From Variovorax sp. EL159 (GTDB taxonomy: Bacteria > Pseudomonadota > Gammaproteobacteria > Burkholderiales > Burkholderiaceae_C), in contig NZ_FMUJ01000002.1 in assembly GCF_900100965.1 (NCBI RefSeq), positions 121,869 through 185,868 on the forward strand: DNA of 64,000 nucleotides. The letters are read 5' to 3'. This document shows positions 38,501 through 46,323 of this stretch, piece after piece; the stretch's first letter is position 1; every line of letters starts with the position of its first letter. The position numbers and the translations under genes were made by a program. The notes beneath the pieces are model-generated. The model ran no database searches, had not been told where the DNA came from, and saw only the letters and a program-made list of their open reading frames with translations.

Positions 38501-38701
38501 CTGGCGATGGGACTGGGCAGCGACGTGCAGCGGCCGCTGGCCACCGTCGTCGTGGGCGGCCTCGTCACCGCCACCCTGTTGACGCTGGTGCTTCTGCCGG
38601 CGCTCTACCACCTTGTCGAAACACAGGCCGAGGCCGCTGCCAGACGGCGCGCCGAGGCCGAAACGGCCGCGCCGGACGCGGGCCTCCTGGAGCAAGCATG
38701 A
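35573..38701 (+). CDS. Heavy-metal-type RND efflux pump, CusA/CzcA family
   Basis: A 1042-residue inner-membrane pump. The N-terminus (MIERLVTLCFRRRGIAWIVF) and PIEAYPDIADVTSQVVTQVPG are typical of heavy-metal efflux RND proteins. Transmembrane helix 4 holds the signature AIDFGILVDGAVVLVEG with Asp393, Asp399 and Glu406, the proton path of CzcA. Around residues 600-620 the sequence GRNDDGTDPWTVSHIEASVG departs from the usual DPMPP-type motif. The Met triad of CusA was not seen, so Cu+/Ag+ is doubtful. Divalent cations are likelier, without proof. It shares its ends with the adaptor (8 bases) and channel (4 bases) genes. Confidence 0.93.
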   Translation: MIERLVTLCFRRRGIAWIVFAFVALYGWTCWKQLPIEAYPDIADVTSQVVTQVPGLAAEEVEQQITVPLERELLSTPGLHVLRSKSTFGLSLIVVVFKDGVDGYWSRQRLQERIARVTLPYGATPGLDAYTSPIGEIYRYTLESKTRDLRELSELQFWTVIPRLKKVSGVIDVANFGGLTTQFMLALDPAKLVQYGVTLQQIKDAINANNGSAGGSLMNRGEQAYVVRGSGLIGSLQDMGNVVVTAKSGTPVLVKDLGTLSYGNVERRGVLGKNDNPDTISGITLLLKDAQASQVIQGVHAAVQDLNDNLLPKDVKVVPYLDRASLIDATTHTVGKTLIEGIVLVTLVLLLSLGSPRAAAIVALTIPLSMLIAFIFMRHLNVPANLLSLGAIDFGILVDGAVVLVEGILRRREQAQDKPLTPADAIAATVQVARPIFFGMLVIIAAYLPLFAFQRIEYKLFSPMAFAVGSALVGALLVALTLIPGLAYLAFRKPRRIFHNRPMEWLTVRYEAFLSRALGKGRWVVVSCAVALLGVLGLGSTIGRDFLPYLDEGSLWLQVTMPPGITLEKATGLANELRRATREFPEVSYIVTQTGRNDDGTDPWTVSHIEASVGLHPYDTWKSGLSKQELIAKLAERYKQLPGFSVGFMQPMIDGVQDKLSGAHSDLVVKIYGDSLDEMRRIAGDVVGVLEKVPGAVDVAIDQEPPLPNLKIDIDRAAAARYGINVADVSDLISTGMGGTAIGQVYVGEKNYGMTVRFPEATRNDPDAIAGLMLTAPGGAKVPLGQVAKVRTVSGETTITREASRRHLTVKLNARNRDLSSFLAEAQSAIERDVHYDHLRYQVAWGGQFENLERAQARLMVILPMTLAIMFLLLFAEFGNLRQPAMVLLVVPLAMLGGLAALHLRGMTLNVSSAVGFIALFGVAVLNGVLMISQINRLRREDGLPLREAVIEGARSRIRPVLVTATVAAFGLTPAMLAMGLGSDVQRPLATVVVGGLVTATLLTLVLLPALYHLVETQAEAAARRRAEAETAAPDAGLLEQA

Positions 38702-40035
38702 AGAACAAGAACATCCATTGGCACGGCGTCGGCGTGGCGCTGCTGTCGCTGTGCACGGGCATCGCCTGCGCGCAAGGCACGGCTTCGGCCGCAGCCACCG
38801 GTGCCGCGACAGTCGATTTCGCGGGCTACCTCGCCGCCGTCGAGAAGCACAGCCTCGACCTCGCGTCGCAGCGCGAGTCGATCACCGCCGCCGAGGCCGG
38901 CGTGTCGATCGCGGGCGTCATGCCCGACCCGAAGCTCACCCTCGGCTACGGGCCGAAGGAGTTCAGCCGAACCGTCGCGCTGAAGCCACCCGTCAGCCGC
39001 ACGGTCGCGCTCGAATGGGAGATCGAGACCGGCGGCAAGCGCGACAAGCGCATCAAGGCTGCGAAGAGCAACGTGAAGCTGACCGAGGCCAACGTCGAAG
39101 GCTTCAAGCACCAGCTCTACAGCGATTCGGCCACCGCCTTCGCGGAAGCCTGCCGCACGCGCGAGGCGCTGGTGCGGCAGGAGTCGTCGCTCAAGTCGCT
39201 GTCCGACGTCGTGCGTGCCAACGAAGTGCGCCGCAAGGTGGGCGATGCGGGCGGGCTGGAGCTGCTGCAGTCGCGCACCGAGCGCGACCAGTTCCAGGCC
39301 GGCGTGGTCAAGGGGCGTGCCGATGCGCAGGCCGCGCTGCTAAACCTGTCGGTGCCGCTGGGGCAGCGCTTCGGCGAACTGTTCGGGCCGCTCGGGTTGA
39401 ACTGCGACTTTGCAGCGTACACGCCGGGCGACGACGTCGATGCCCTGATCCGCCAGGCGCTCGATGCGCGCGACGAAGTGCTGATCGCCCGCGCGACCCT
39501 CGACAGCGCACGCGCGAATGCCGAACTCGTGCAGGCCAACCGCTATGTCGGCCCCACCGTGAAGCTCACAGCCGGCCGCACGCCCATGGGCCGCAGCACC
39601 TTCGACGGCGAGGGCAAGGAGACGCCCGGCTCGCCGGTCTCGCGCACGCTGGCGGTGGAAGTGTCGATGCCGCTCCCGTTCTCGCGCCTGCAGAAGGGCG
39701 AGGTGATCCAGGCCGAGTCGGCCGTCACGCAGGCGATGCTGGGCCTGCGCGCGGCCGAGCTGAAGACCGATGCCGACGTTCGCACCAGCTACACCCAGTT
39801 TGTTGCCGCGCGCGAGAACCTGCGGCGCTACCGCGAGTCCGTGCTCGCGGACTCCGACAAGGTGCTCGCGGGCATCCGCCTGTCGTACCGCAACGGGCAG
39901 GCCTCGCTGCTGGAGTTCCTGGCGGCGCAGCGTTCGGCCGACGACGCCTACCTCGCGTACCTGCAGGCGCGGGCCGACCTGGCCGCTGCCACCGTGCAGC
40001 TTCAACTGAGCGTCGGGCTGCATCCCGCGCTCTGA
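38698..40035 (+). CDS. TolC-family outer-membrane efflux channel (CusC/CzcC-like)
   Basis: A 445-residue outer-membrane factor. The signal peptide (LSLCTGIACAQG) ends near residue 26. Two long coiled-coil repeats follow (about 45-245 and 260-440), with internal similarity around DLASQRESITAAEAGVSIAG and DEVLIARATLDSARANAELV. The closing segment RNGQASLLEFLAAQRSADDA, YLAYLQARADLAAATVQLQL is characteristic. No acylation Cys is seen after the signal. The start overlaps the pump stop as ATGA. It completes the tripartite system for export across both membranes. Confidence 0.93.
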   Translation: MKNKNIHWHGVGVALLSLCTGIACAQGTASAAATGAATVDFAGYLAAVEKHSLDLASQRESITAAEAGVSIAGVMPDPKLTLGYGPKEFSRTVALKPPVSRTVALEWEIETGGKRDKRIKAAKSNVKLTEANVEGFKHQLYSDSATAFAEACRTREALVRQESSLKSLSDVVRANEVRRKVGDAGGLELLQSRTERDQFQAGVVKGRADAQAALLNLSVPLGQRFGELFGPLGLNCDFAAYTPGDDVDALIRQALDARDEVLIARATLDSARANAELVQANRYVGPTVKLTAGRTPMGRSTFDGEGKETPGSPVSRTLAVEVSMPLPFSRLQKGEVIQAESAVTQAMLGLRAAELKTDADVRTSYTQFVAARENLRRYRESVLADSDKVLAGIRLSYRNGQASLLEFLAAQRSADDAYLAYLQARADLAAATVQLQLSVGLHPAL

Positions 40036-40066
40036 GCTCCAAAGACAAAGTGAAAGGAATTTCGCC

Positions 40067-40489
40067 ATGGCCGAATTCGATTCCGGACGCGGAGCCCGCT
40101 GGCTCCATCATCGCCTGACGCTGATCGTCCATGCCGACGCGCTGGACGCCGCGCGCGAGGCGCTGCGCTGCAGCTTCTTCGACGCGCGCCTGTACTGGCG
40201 CCGCGCGCAGGAGCAGCCGCTGGGCATGCCGCCCGTGAAGTGGGCGCTCAGCGGCGAGTTCCAGGGGCAACTCGGCGGTGCGACCCGGCTGGTGCAGTGC
40301 CTGGCCCTGCATCTGCAGGCGCTGCCCGTGGTGCTGCTGCGCCTGGAAACCCTGGGCGGCGCGGCAACGCACAATCCGCCTGCCACATTCTGGGGGGATG
40401 ATGCGGCAGTCGATGCAGGCAGCAATCCCCGGCCCGCGAGTTCCTTGCCCGACAGGCCCAACCATTCCTTTGCTGGAGCGCTCGGATGA
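40067..40489 (+). CDS. Protein of unknown function translationally coupled to mgtA
   Basis: A 140-residue protein. AAAGGAA stands ten bases before the ATG. The first 95 residues look folded (WLHHRLTLIVHADALDAARE, FFDARLYWRRAQEQPLGMPP, LQALPVVLLRLETLGG), and the last 45 are Pro/Asn/Asp-rich and probably loose. The stop overlaps the mgtA start as ATGA, which argues that it is translated and functionally tied to MgtA. No family recognised; a small regulator or partner of the ATPase would fit the position, as inference. Confidence 0.6.
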   Translation: MAEFDSGRGARWLHHRLTLIVHADALDAAREALRCSFFDARLYWRRAQEQPLGMPPVKWALSGEFQGQLGGATRLVQCLALHLQALPVVLLRLETLGGAATHNPPATFWGDDAAVDAGSNPRPASSLPDRPNHSFAGALG

Positions 40490-43248
40490 ATTTTCTTCAG
40501 ACCTGGTTCGTCGCCTTCCTCAACAGCCGCCGGACCTCGCGGCTTTTCGGCCGGGGCGAGATGCTGGAAACCGTGGCCGGCGGCCGCGGCGCCTCGCAGC
40601 CGATTTCCGACCGCCTGGCGCGCGACCTGTTCCGTGCGGCGGACGACGACGTGCCCTCGCTGCTGGTGCGGCTCGACTCCCACGAAGACGGCCTGAGCGA
40701 CGCCGAGGCCCAGCGCCGGCTGGAAACCGTCGGCACCAACGAAGTGGCGCACGAAAAGCCGCTGCCCTGGTGGATGCACCTGTGGCACTGCTACAAGAAC
40801 CCGTTCAACCTGCTGCTGACGCTGCTCGCCGTCGTGTCCTATGTCACCGAAGACACCAAGGCCACCGTCGTCATCGGCACCATGGTGCTGCTGTCGACGC
40901 TGATCCGCTTCGTGCAGGAGGGCCGCTCCAACCGCGCGGCCGAAAACCTCAAGGCACTGGTCAGCAACACGGCCACCGTGATCCGGCGCGACCTGCGCAC
41001 CGAGGCGGCCGAAGTCGCCGAGCGCTACTTCGAGGCCCGGCCGCTGGCGCGCCACGCGCCCAGCCGCGTCGAGCTGCCCATCAAGGACCTGGTGCCTGGC
41101 GACCACATCGTGCTGTCGGCCGGCGACATGATCCCGGCCGACTGCCGCATCCTCGCCGCCAAGGACCTGTTCGTCAGCCAGTCGGCCATGACCGGCGAAT
41201 CGCTGCCGGTGGAAAAGTTCGTCGAGCGGCAAAGCGGCGCGCACAGCCCGCTGGAGCAGGCCAACATCGTGTTCATGGGCACCAACGTGGTGTCGGGCTC
41301 GGCCATTGCGCTGGTGATCGCCACTGGCAACCGCACCTACTTCGGCACGCTGGCCACGCGCGTCACCGCCACCGACCGCACGCCCACCGCGTTCCAGGCC
41401 GGCGTCAACAGCGTGAGCTGGCTGCTGATCCGCTTCGCGCTGGTGATGGTGCCCATCGTGCTGCTGGTCAACGGCTTCACCAAGGGCGACTGGACCGAGG
41501 CCTTTCTGTTCGCGCTGTCGGTGGCCGTGGGCCTCACGCCCGAGATGCTGCCGATGATCGTGACCTCGACGCTGGCCAAGGGGGCGGTGCTGCTGTCGCG
41601 CAAGAAGGTGATCGTCAAGCGGCTGGACGCGATCCAGAACTTCGGCGCCATGGACGTGCTGTGCACCGACAAGACCGGCACGCTCACGCAAGACAAGATT
41701 TTTCTGGAGCGCCACACCGACGTGTTCGGCAACGAGTCCACCGAGGTGCTCAAGTTCGCCTACCTCAACAGCTACTACCAGACGGGCCTGAAGAACCTGC
41801 TCGACCGCGCGGTGCTGGAGCACGTGGAACTGCAGTCCGAACTCAAGCTGGGGCAGGACTACGGCAAGGTCGACGAGATTCCCTTCGACTTCCAGCGCCG
41901 GCGCATGTCGGTGGTGGTGTCGGAGCGCGAAGACCACCACGAGCTGATCTGCAAGGGCGCGGTCGAGGAAATGCTCAGCGTGTGCACGCGCGTGCACGAC
42001 AACGGCCGCGACGTGCCGCTGGACGAAGCGATGCTGGAGCGCGTGCGCCAGATCACCCGCGAGCTGAACCACGAGGGCCTGCGCGTGGTGGCCGTGGCCA
42101 TGAAGGAAACGCCGTCGCGCGCGGCCGCGTACTCGGTGGCCGACGAAGCCGACCTCACGCTGGTCGGCTACGTGGCCTTTCTCGATCCGCCGAAGGAATC
42201 GACCGCGCCCGCGCTCAAGGCCCTGGCCGAGCACGGCGTGACGGTGAAGGTGCTGACAGGCGACAACGAACTGGTGACCGGCAAGGTCTGCCAGCAGGTC
42301 GGCCTCAAGGTCGAAGGCATCCTGCTGGGCCAGCACATCGACCGCATGAGCGACAAGGCGCTGGCGCACGCGGTGGAGGTCAACAACGTCTTCGCCAAGC
42401 TCTCGCCGCTGAACAAGGAGCGGCTGGTGCGCGCCATGCGCGACAACGGCCACGTGGTCGGCTTCATGGGCGACGGCATCAACGACGCGCCGGCATTGCG
42501 GGCGGCCGACATCGGCATCTCGGTGGACAGCGCGGTGGACATCGCCAAGGAGGCGGCCGACATCATCCTGCTCGAAAAGAGCCTGATGGTGCTGGAGGCC
42601 GGCGTGATCGAAGGGCGCAAGACCTTCAGCAACATGCTGAAGTACATCCGCATGACGGCCAGCTCCAACTTCGGCAACGTGTTCTCGGTGCTGGTGGCCA
42701 GCGCGTTCCTGCCCTTTTTACCGATGCTGCCGCTGCAGCTGCTGGTGCAGAACCTGCTGTACGACATCTCGCAGATCGCCATTCCCTTCGACAACGTCGA
42801 CGAGGAACTGGTGAAGAAGCCGCTGACCTGGAACCCCGGCGACATCGGCCGCTTCATGGTCTTCTTCGGGCCGATCAGCTCGGTGTTCGACATCACGACC
42901 TTCGTGCTCATGTGGCACGTGTTCGGCGCGAACAGCGAAGGGCAGCAGGCGCTGTTCCAGTCGGGCTGGTTCGTGGTGGGGCTGCTGACGCAGACGCTGA
43001 TCGTGCACATGATCCGCACGCCCAAGCTGCCCTTCATCGGAAGCCGCGCGGCCTGGCCGCTGACGGCCATGACGCTGCTCATCATGGCGGCCGGCATCTT
43101 CCTGCCGATGGGGCCGCTGGCCGGCTACTTCAAGCTGCAGGCGCTGCCGCTGGGCTACTTCCCGTGGCTGGTGGCCATCCTGCTGGGCTATGCGGTGCTG
43201 ACGACGCTCATGAAGCGCTACTACATCCGGCGCTTCGGCTGGCAGTAA
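40486..43248 (+). CDS. mgtA: Magnesium-translocating P-type ATPase MgtA
   Basis: A 920-residue P3B-type ATPase. Motifs in order: an N-terminal cation ATPase domain (LSDAEAQRRLETVGTNEVAH), actuator AMTGESLPVEKF, phosphorylation site CTDKTGTLTQ with Asp395, nucleotide domain FDFQRRRMSVVVSE, KVLTGDNELVTGKVCQQVGL, hinge GFMGDGINDAPALRAADIGI, and the MgtA hallmark LPLQLLVQNLLYDISQIAIP before the last helices. It imports Mg2+ with ATP under Mg2+ limitation. It is the last gene of the operon and is co-transcribed with a metal-type RND system, which is unusual. A two-component system converges on it 24 bases downstream. Confidence 0.96.
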   Translation: MNFLQTWFVAFLNSRRTSRLFGRGEMLETVAGGRGASQPISDRLARDLFRAADDDVPSLLVRLDSHEDGLSDAEAQRRLETVGTNEVAHEKPLPWWMHLWHCYKNPFNLLLTLLAVVSYVTEDTKATVVIGTMVLLSTLIRFVQEGRSNRAAENLKALVSNTATVIRRDLRTEAAEVAERYFEARPLARHAPSRVELPIKDLVPGDHIVLSAGDMIPADCRILAAKDLFVSQSAMTGESLPVEKFVERQSGAHSPLEQANIVFMGTNVVSGSAIALVIATGNRTYFGTLATRVTATDRTPTAFQAGVNSVSWLLIRFALVMVPIVLLVNGFTKGDWTEAFLFALSVAVGLTPEMLPMIVTSTLAKGAVLLSRKKVIVKRLDAIQNFGAMDVLCTDKTGTLTQDKIFLERHTDVFGNESTEVLKFAYLNSYYQTGLKNLLDRAVLEHVELQSELKLGQDYGKVDEIPFDFQRRRMSVVVSEREDHHELICKGAVEEMLSVCTRVHDNGRDVPLDEAMLERVRQITRELNHEGLRVVAVAMKETPSRAAAYSVADEADLTLVGYVAFLDPPKESTAPALKALAEHGVTVKVLTGDNELVTGKVCQQVGLKVEGILLGQHIDRMSDKALAHAVEVNNVFAKLSPLNKERLVRAMRDNGHVVGFMGDGINDAPALRAADIGISVDSAVDIAKEAADIILLEKSLMVLEAGVIEGRKTFSNMLKYIRMTASSNFGNVFSVLVASAFLPFLPMLPLQLLVQNLLYDISQIAIPFDNVDEELVKKPLTWNPGDIGRFMVFFGPISSVFDITTFVLMWHVFGANSEGQQALFQSGWFVVGLLTQTLIVHMIRTPKLPFIGSRAAWPLTAMTLLIMAAGIFLPMGPLAGYFKLQALPLGYFPWLVAILLGYAVLTTLMKRYYIRRFGWQ

Positions 43249-43293
43249 AAACAGCAGCGGCGTGGGAGGCGTTCAGGCGGGCGCCTCCCACGC
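43247..43293 (-). terminator. Hairpin between mgtA and the response regulator gene
   Basis: GCGTGGGAGGCG (43260-43271) pairs perfectly over 12 bp with CGCCTCCCACGC (43282-43293). On the minus strand, five T residues follow after an 8-base spacer, so it can end the two-component transcript; its upper arm lies in the end of the response regulator gene. On the plus strand no T-run follows, though it could still block read-through from mgtA. Confidence 0.5.
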
Positions 43294-43956
43294 GAAGCCC
43301 ACGCCATACACCGACCGTATCCAGTCGTGTTCCGGCGTCACCGCGCCGAGCTTGCGGCGCAGGTTCTTCACGTGGCTGTCGATGGCGCGCTCGGTCACGT
43401 CCACCGTGTCGTCGTAGGCCAATTCGAGCAGGCGGGCCCGCGAGAAGATGCGGCCCGGATGCCGCGACAGCACCTGCAGCAAACCGAACTCGCGCCGCGT
43501 GAGGTTCAACGGCGTGCCTTCGAGCGAGGCGCGCCAGTGCACGTCGTCGAGCACCAGCCCCGGCGCATCGCCCGATGCACCTGCGGCCGGGCCTGGCGCG
43601 GTGCGCCGCAGCACCGCGCGCACGCGCGCCACCAGCTCGCGCGGCGAGAAGGGTTTGCACACGTAGTCGTCGGCGCCCAGCTCGAGGCCGAGCAGGCGGT
43701 CGACCTCCTCGATGCGCGCGGTGAGCATGATGATCGGGTGCGCCGTGTGTTCGCGCGCGCGGCGCAGCACCTCGATGCCGTCCAGGCGCGGCAGCATGAT
43801 GTCGAGCAGCGTCAGGTCGGGCGGCGACGCCACGATGCTGTCGAGCGCGCTTCGTCCGTCGGCGAAGTGCTCCGTTTCGTAGCCCGCATGGCGCAGGTAG
43901 TCCTGCACCACCGAGGCGATGTCGATCTCGTCTTCGACGATGACGATGCGTGTCAT
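43273..43956 (-). CDS. OmpR-family response regulator (BaeR-like)
   Basis: A 227-residue protein. The receiver domain has the acidic pocket IVEDEID, phosphoacceptor Asp52 (LTLLDIMLPRLDG), Thr in LTAR and Lys in YVCKPFSPRE. The C-terminal winged helix ends VKNLRRKLGAVTPEHDWIRS, VYGVGFAW. Its start overlaps the stop of the kinase gene as ATGA. It converges on mgtA. A role in controlling the Mg2+/metal operon is likely by position but not shown. It is clearly paralogous to the orphan regulator at 46284-46961. Confidence 0.95.
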   Translation of the reverse strand: MTRIVIVEDEIDIASVVQDYLRHAGYETEHFADGRSALDSIVASPPDLTLLDIMLPRLDGIEVLRRAREHTAHPIIMLTARIEEVDRLLGLELGADDYVCKPFSPRELVARVRAVLRRTAPGPAAGASGDAPGLVLDDVHWRASLEGTPLNLTRREFGLLQVLSRHPGRIFSRARLLELAYDDTVDVTERAIDSHVKNLRRKLGAVTPEHDWIRSVYGVGFAWEAPA

Positions 43957-45584
43957 GACGGTGCCGCCAGTGGAAGTGTGAGTGTCAGGCGCAGCCCGCC
44001 GAGCGGCGAGGCCGATGCGTCGATGGTGCCGCCGTGCGCCTCGATGGTCGCGCGGCAGATCGAGAGGCCGAGCCCCGAGCCGCCGAACTCGCGGCTGCGC
44101 GAGGTCTCGCCCCTGAACAGGCGGTCGAACAGCCGCGGCAGCTCGTGCTCGGGCAGGCCCGGCGCGCTGTCGTCGAACACCAGCGTGAGGCGGTTGCCGC
44201 TCCATGCGCCTTCGACCGTGACGCCGATGCGCAGCTTGCCACCCGGGTCGGTGTAGGCCAGCGTGTTCTCGAGCAGGTTCATGAACACCTGGTGCAGCCG
44301 GTGCGCGTCGCCTTCGACCACCGGCTGCGCCGACGCCGCGATCAGGTCGATGGCGTGCCGGTCTACCGCGATCTCGCGCTTGGCGAAGCGGTCGCGCGTG
44401 TGGTCCAGCGCCTCTTTCAACAGCGACAGCGGAAACACGGTGGCGGTCAGCAGGTCGCTTTGCGGCTCGCGCATGCTGCTGCGCAGGTCGTCCACCAGTT
44501 GGCCCAGCCGGATCACCTGCCGGTGCAGCCGCAGCGCGGTGCGCTCGTCGAAGCTGCGCACGCCGTCCTGCAGCGCCTCGATCTCGGCGCGCATGGCGGC
44601 CAGCGGTGTGCGCAGCTCGTGCGCGGCATCGGCCAGCCACGCGCGGCGCGAGGCCTCGACGGTGTCCAGGCGCTGCGCCATGTCGTTGAAGGTCTTGCCG
44701 AGCAGTGCGAGTTCGTCGGAGCCGTGCACTGCGACGCGCGTGGAAAGCCGCCCGCGCGCCACTTCTTGCGCGGCCTGCGTGAGTTCGTCGATGGGCTTGA
44801 ACCAGCGGCGCGCCAGCAGCCATGACAGCACCAGCGCGAAGGCAAGGCCGCACAGCCCGGTCAGCACGATCACGCCCGACTGCCGCGCGAGGAAGGCGCG
44901 GTCGGCCTCGCTTTCGAGGCCCTGCATGGGCGTGAGCGCGAGGTAGCCGATGACCGAGCGGCCACGGCGGATCGGCAGGCGCGCCGCGTTCTCCAGATCG
45001 ACGCTCGCGCCGACCACGCGCACGCCCTGGGCGTCGAGCACGGCCAGCCGCTGGAAGATCGAATCGGCCATCTCGCGCGGATCGGGAAAGAACCACGGCG
45101 GCGGCATCGCCGGCAGCCGGCGGGGCAGCAGGTCGAGTTGCGGCGACGAGGGAGCTGACGACGACGGCGATGACGAAGAAGGTGAAGGCGGCGGGATCGG
45201 CGGCCCGCTGTCGGATGTGCCCGGCGGCTGGCCTTGCTGTTCCTGCGCCTGGGCTTCGCGCAGCGCGCGGTACCTGTACCAGGGCGGCAGCCGCCGCTCG
45301 TCGGCACCACCGGGCCCGTCGGTCGCGGCCGCCAGCCGGCCCATCTGCAGGCGGTGCCAGGTGTCGTCGTTGTCGCGCAGGCTCTTCCAGTCGCCGTTGG
45401 CGACGTAGTGCTTGAGCACCAGCTGCGCGAGCCAGTCCATGCGGCGGATCTCTATCTCGGCCACGTAGGAGCCCAGCCCACGCTGCAGCGCAAGGATCGA
45501 GAGGCCGGCGAAGCTGAGCAGCAGCACGATCAGCAAGGCGGCCAGCGCCAGGAAGATCTTGCGGGAAAGGGTCAGACGCGGCAT
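43953..45584 (-). CDS. Sensor histidine kinase (BaeS/CpxA-like) with Pro/Ser-rich sensor insert
   Basis: A 543-residue membrane kinase. Transmembrane segments lie at about 10-33 and 236-258, enclosing a periplasmic domain of about 200 residues with a Pro/Ser-rich stretch at 119-148 (GTSDSGPPIPPPSPSSSSPS). HAMP follows (about 260-312), then the dimerisation helix with His322 (DAAHELRTPLAAM) and the ATPase domain (NLLENTLAY, FGGSGLGLSICRATIEAHGG). I chose the ATG at 45584; the frame is open further upstream but without signal-like sequence. It is the first gene of the pair with the response regulator. The stimulus is unknown. Confidence 0.92.
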   Translation of the reverse strand: MPRLTLSRKIFLALAALLIVLLLSFAGLSILALQRGLGSYVAEIEIRRMDWLAQLVLKHYVANGDWKSLRDNDDTWHRLQMGRLAAATDGPGGADERRLPPWYRYRALREAQAQEQQGQPPGTSDSGPPIPPPSPSSSSPSSSAPSSPQLDLLPRRLPAMPPPWFFPDPREMADSIFQRLAVLDAQGVRVVGASVDLENAARLPIRRGRSVIGYLALTPMQGLESEADRAFLARQSGVIVLTGLCGLAFALVLSWLLARRWFKPIDELTQAAQEVARGRLSTRVAVHGSDELALLGKTFNDMAQRLDTVEASRRAWLADAAHELRTPLAAMRAEIEALQDGVRSFDERTALRLHRQVIRLGQLVDDLRSSMREPQSDLLTATVFPLSLLKEALDHTRDRFAKREIAVDRHAIDLIAASAQPVVEGDAHRLHQVFMNLLENTLAYTDPGGKLRIGVTVEGAWSGNRLTLVFDDSAPGLPEHELPRLFDRLFRGETSRSREFGGSGLGLSICRATIEAHGGTIDASASPLGGLRLTLTLPLAAPS

Positions 45585-45736
45585 GGGCTCGGGGCAGGCA
45601 TGGCCGCATTCTGCGACATGCGTTTCGGGCGGGCGGTCGTCATAGGCAAGCGGCCGATCTTCGGGCCGAAATGAGGAGGAATCTGGGAGAAGTGTTCTCC
45701 CATATTTCTCCCGATTCAACACGCAGGATGCAGCCC

Positions 45737-45898
45737 ATGAACCCGGACATGGACCTGCCGCTGTGGTTGCTGCTGTCGCTCGCGCTGCGCTTCTGGCTGG
45801 TGGCCCATGCGTGGGTGTTGCTGGTGCGCTGGGCCGAGGCCCGCGCCACGCGGCCGGCCGTGCCCGGCCCCGCGCCGGTCGGGAAGAAGACCTCATGA
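45737..45898 (+). CDS. Putative small single-span membrane protein
   Basis: A 53-residue frame starting at an ATG with AGGA eight bases upstream. MNPDMDLPLWLLLSLALRFW and LVAHAWVLLVRW give one hydrophobic helix, followed by a basic Pro-rich tail (TRPAVPGPAPVGKKTS). It is divergent from the sensor kinase gene and stands between two regulatory gene groups. No family recognised; support is the ribosome binding site and the coherent helix-plus-tail design. Confidence 0.4.
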   Translation: MNPDMDLPLWLLLSLALRFWLVAHAWVLLVRWAEARATRPAVPGPAPVGKKTS

Positions 45899-45963
45899 CA
45901 CACAACGAACCATCGCGGCCGCCCGGCACGGCGGCAGCGGGCTGAAGCATCTTGCGGATCACG

Positions 45964-46323
45964 ATGCAGTTTCAAGACGGCCTTGGCGGCGGCATCGCCT
46001 CGCTGATGTAGCGCCTGGCGGGCTACCTGGCCTTCGGCGGCCTGGCGATCAGCGCCTTCATTGCCGCGCGCGACGAATGCCCCGAGCGCGTGCACACGCA
46101 GGCACGGCGGTCGAACCTGTCGACGCTGGCGCCGATCATGGGCAATGGTCCGGGTGCGCGAACCGTACCAGCGGACAGCGGGCGCACGGCGGCCGGTGAT
46201 CTGTTCAGCCCGGCCGTGCCTGCCACCCCCGATGCGCCGGTTGCAGGGTCGACGGCCTGCCGGTACCAGACCGGCCCGGCGGCTCAGGCTGGCCGTTCGG
46301 CAAAGCTGAAGCCCACGCCGTAG
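45964..46323 (+). pseudogene. Possible broken small membrane-protein gene
   Basis: From ATG 45964 the frame reads MQFQDGLGGGIASLM, then TAG at 46009, then continues RLAGYLAFGGLAISAFIAAR and DECPERVHTQ before a polar region ending at TAG 46321. The part after the stop looks like a membrane helix with a charged flank. It may be a protein with a nonsense mutation. Against this, there is no clear ribosome binding site and the last 40 bases overlap the convergent response regulator gene. Nothing else is seen in the 385-base stretch 45899-46283. Confidence 0.3.

Noticed and set aside
35570..38695. A 1041-codon open frame on the minus strand
   Set aside because: It lies exactly opposite the RND pump gene and its translation is His/Arg/Ala-rich low-quality sequence. 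This is a side effect of very G+C-rich codon use.
38092..40465. Overlapping minus-strand frames under the channel and the unknown protein before mgtA
   Set aside because: The plus-strand genes have ribosome binding sites, overlapping stop/start codons and domain character.
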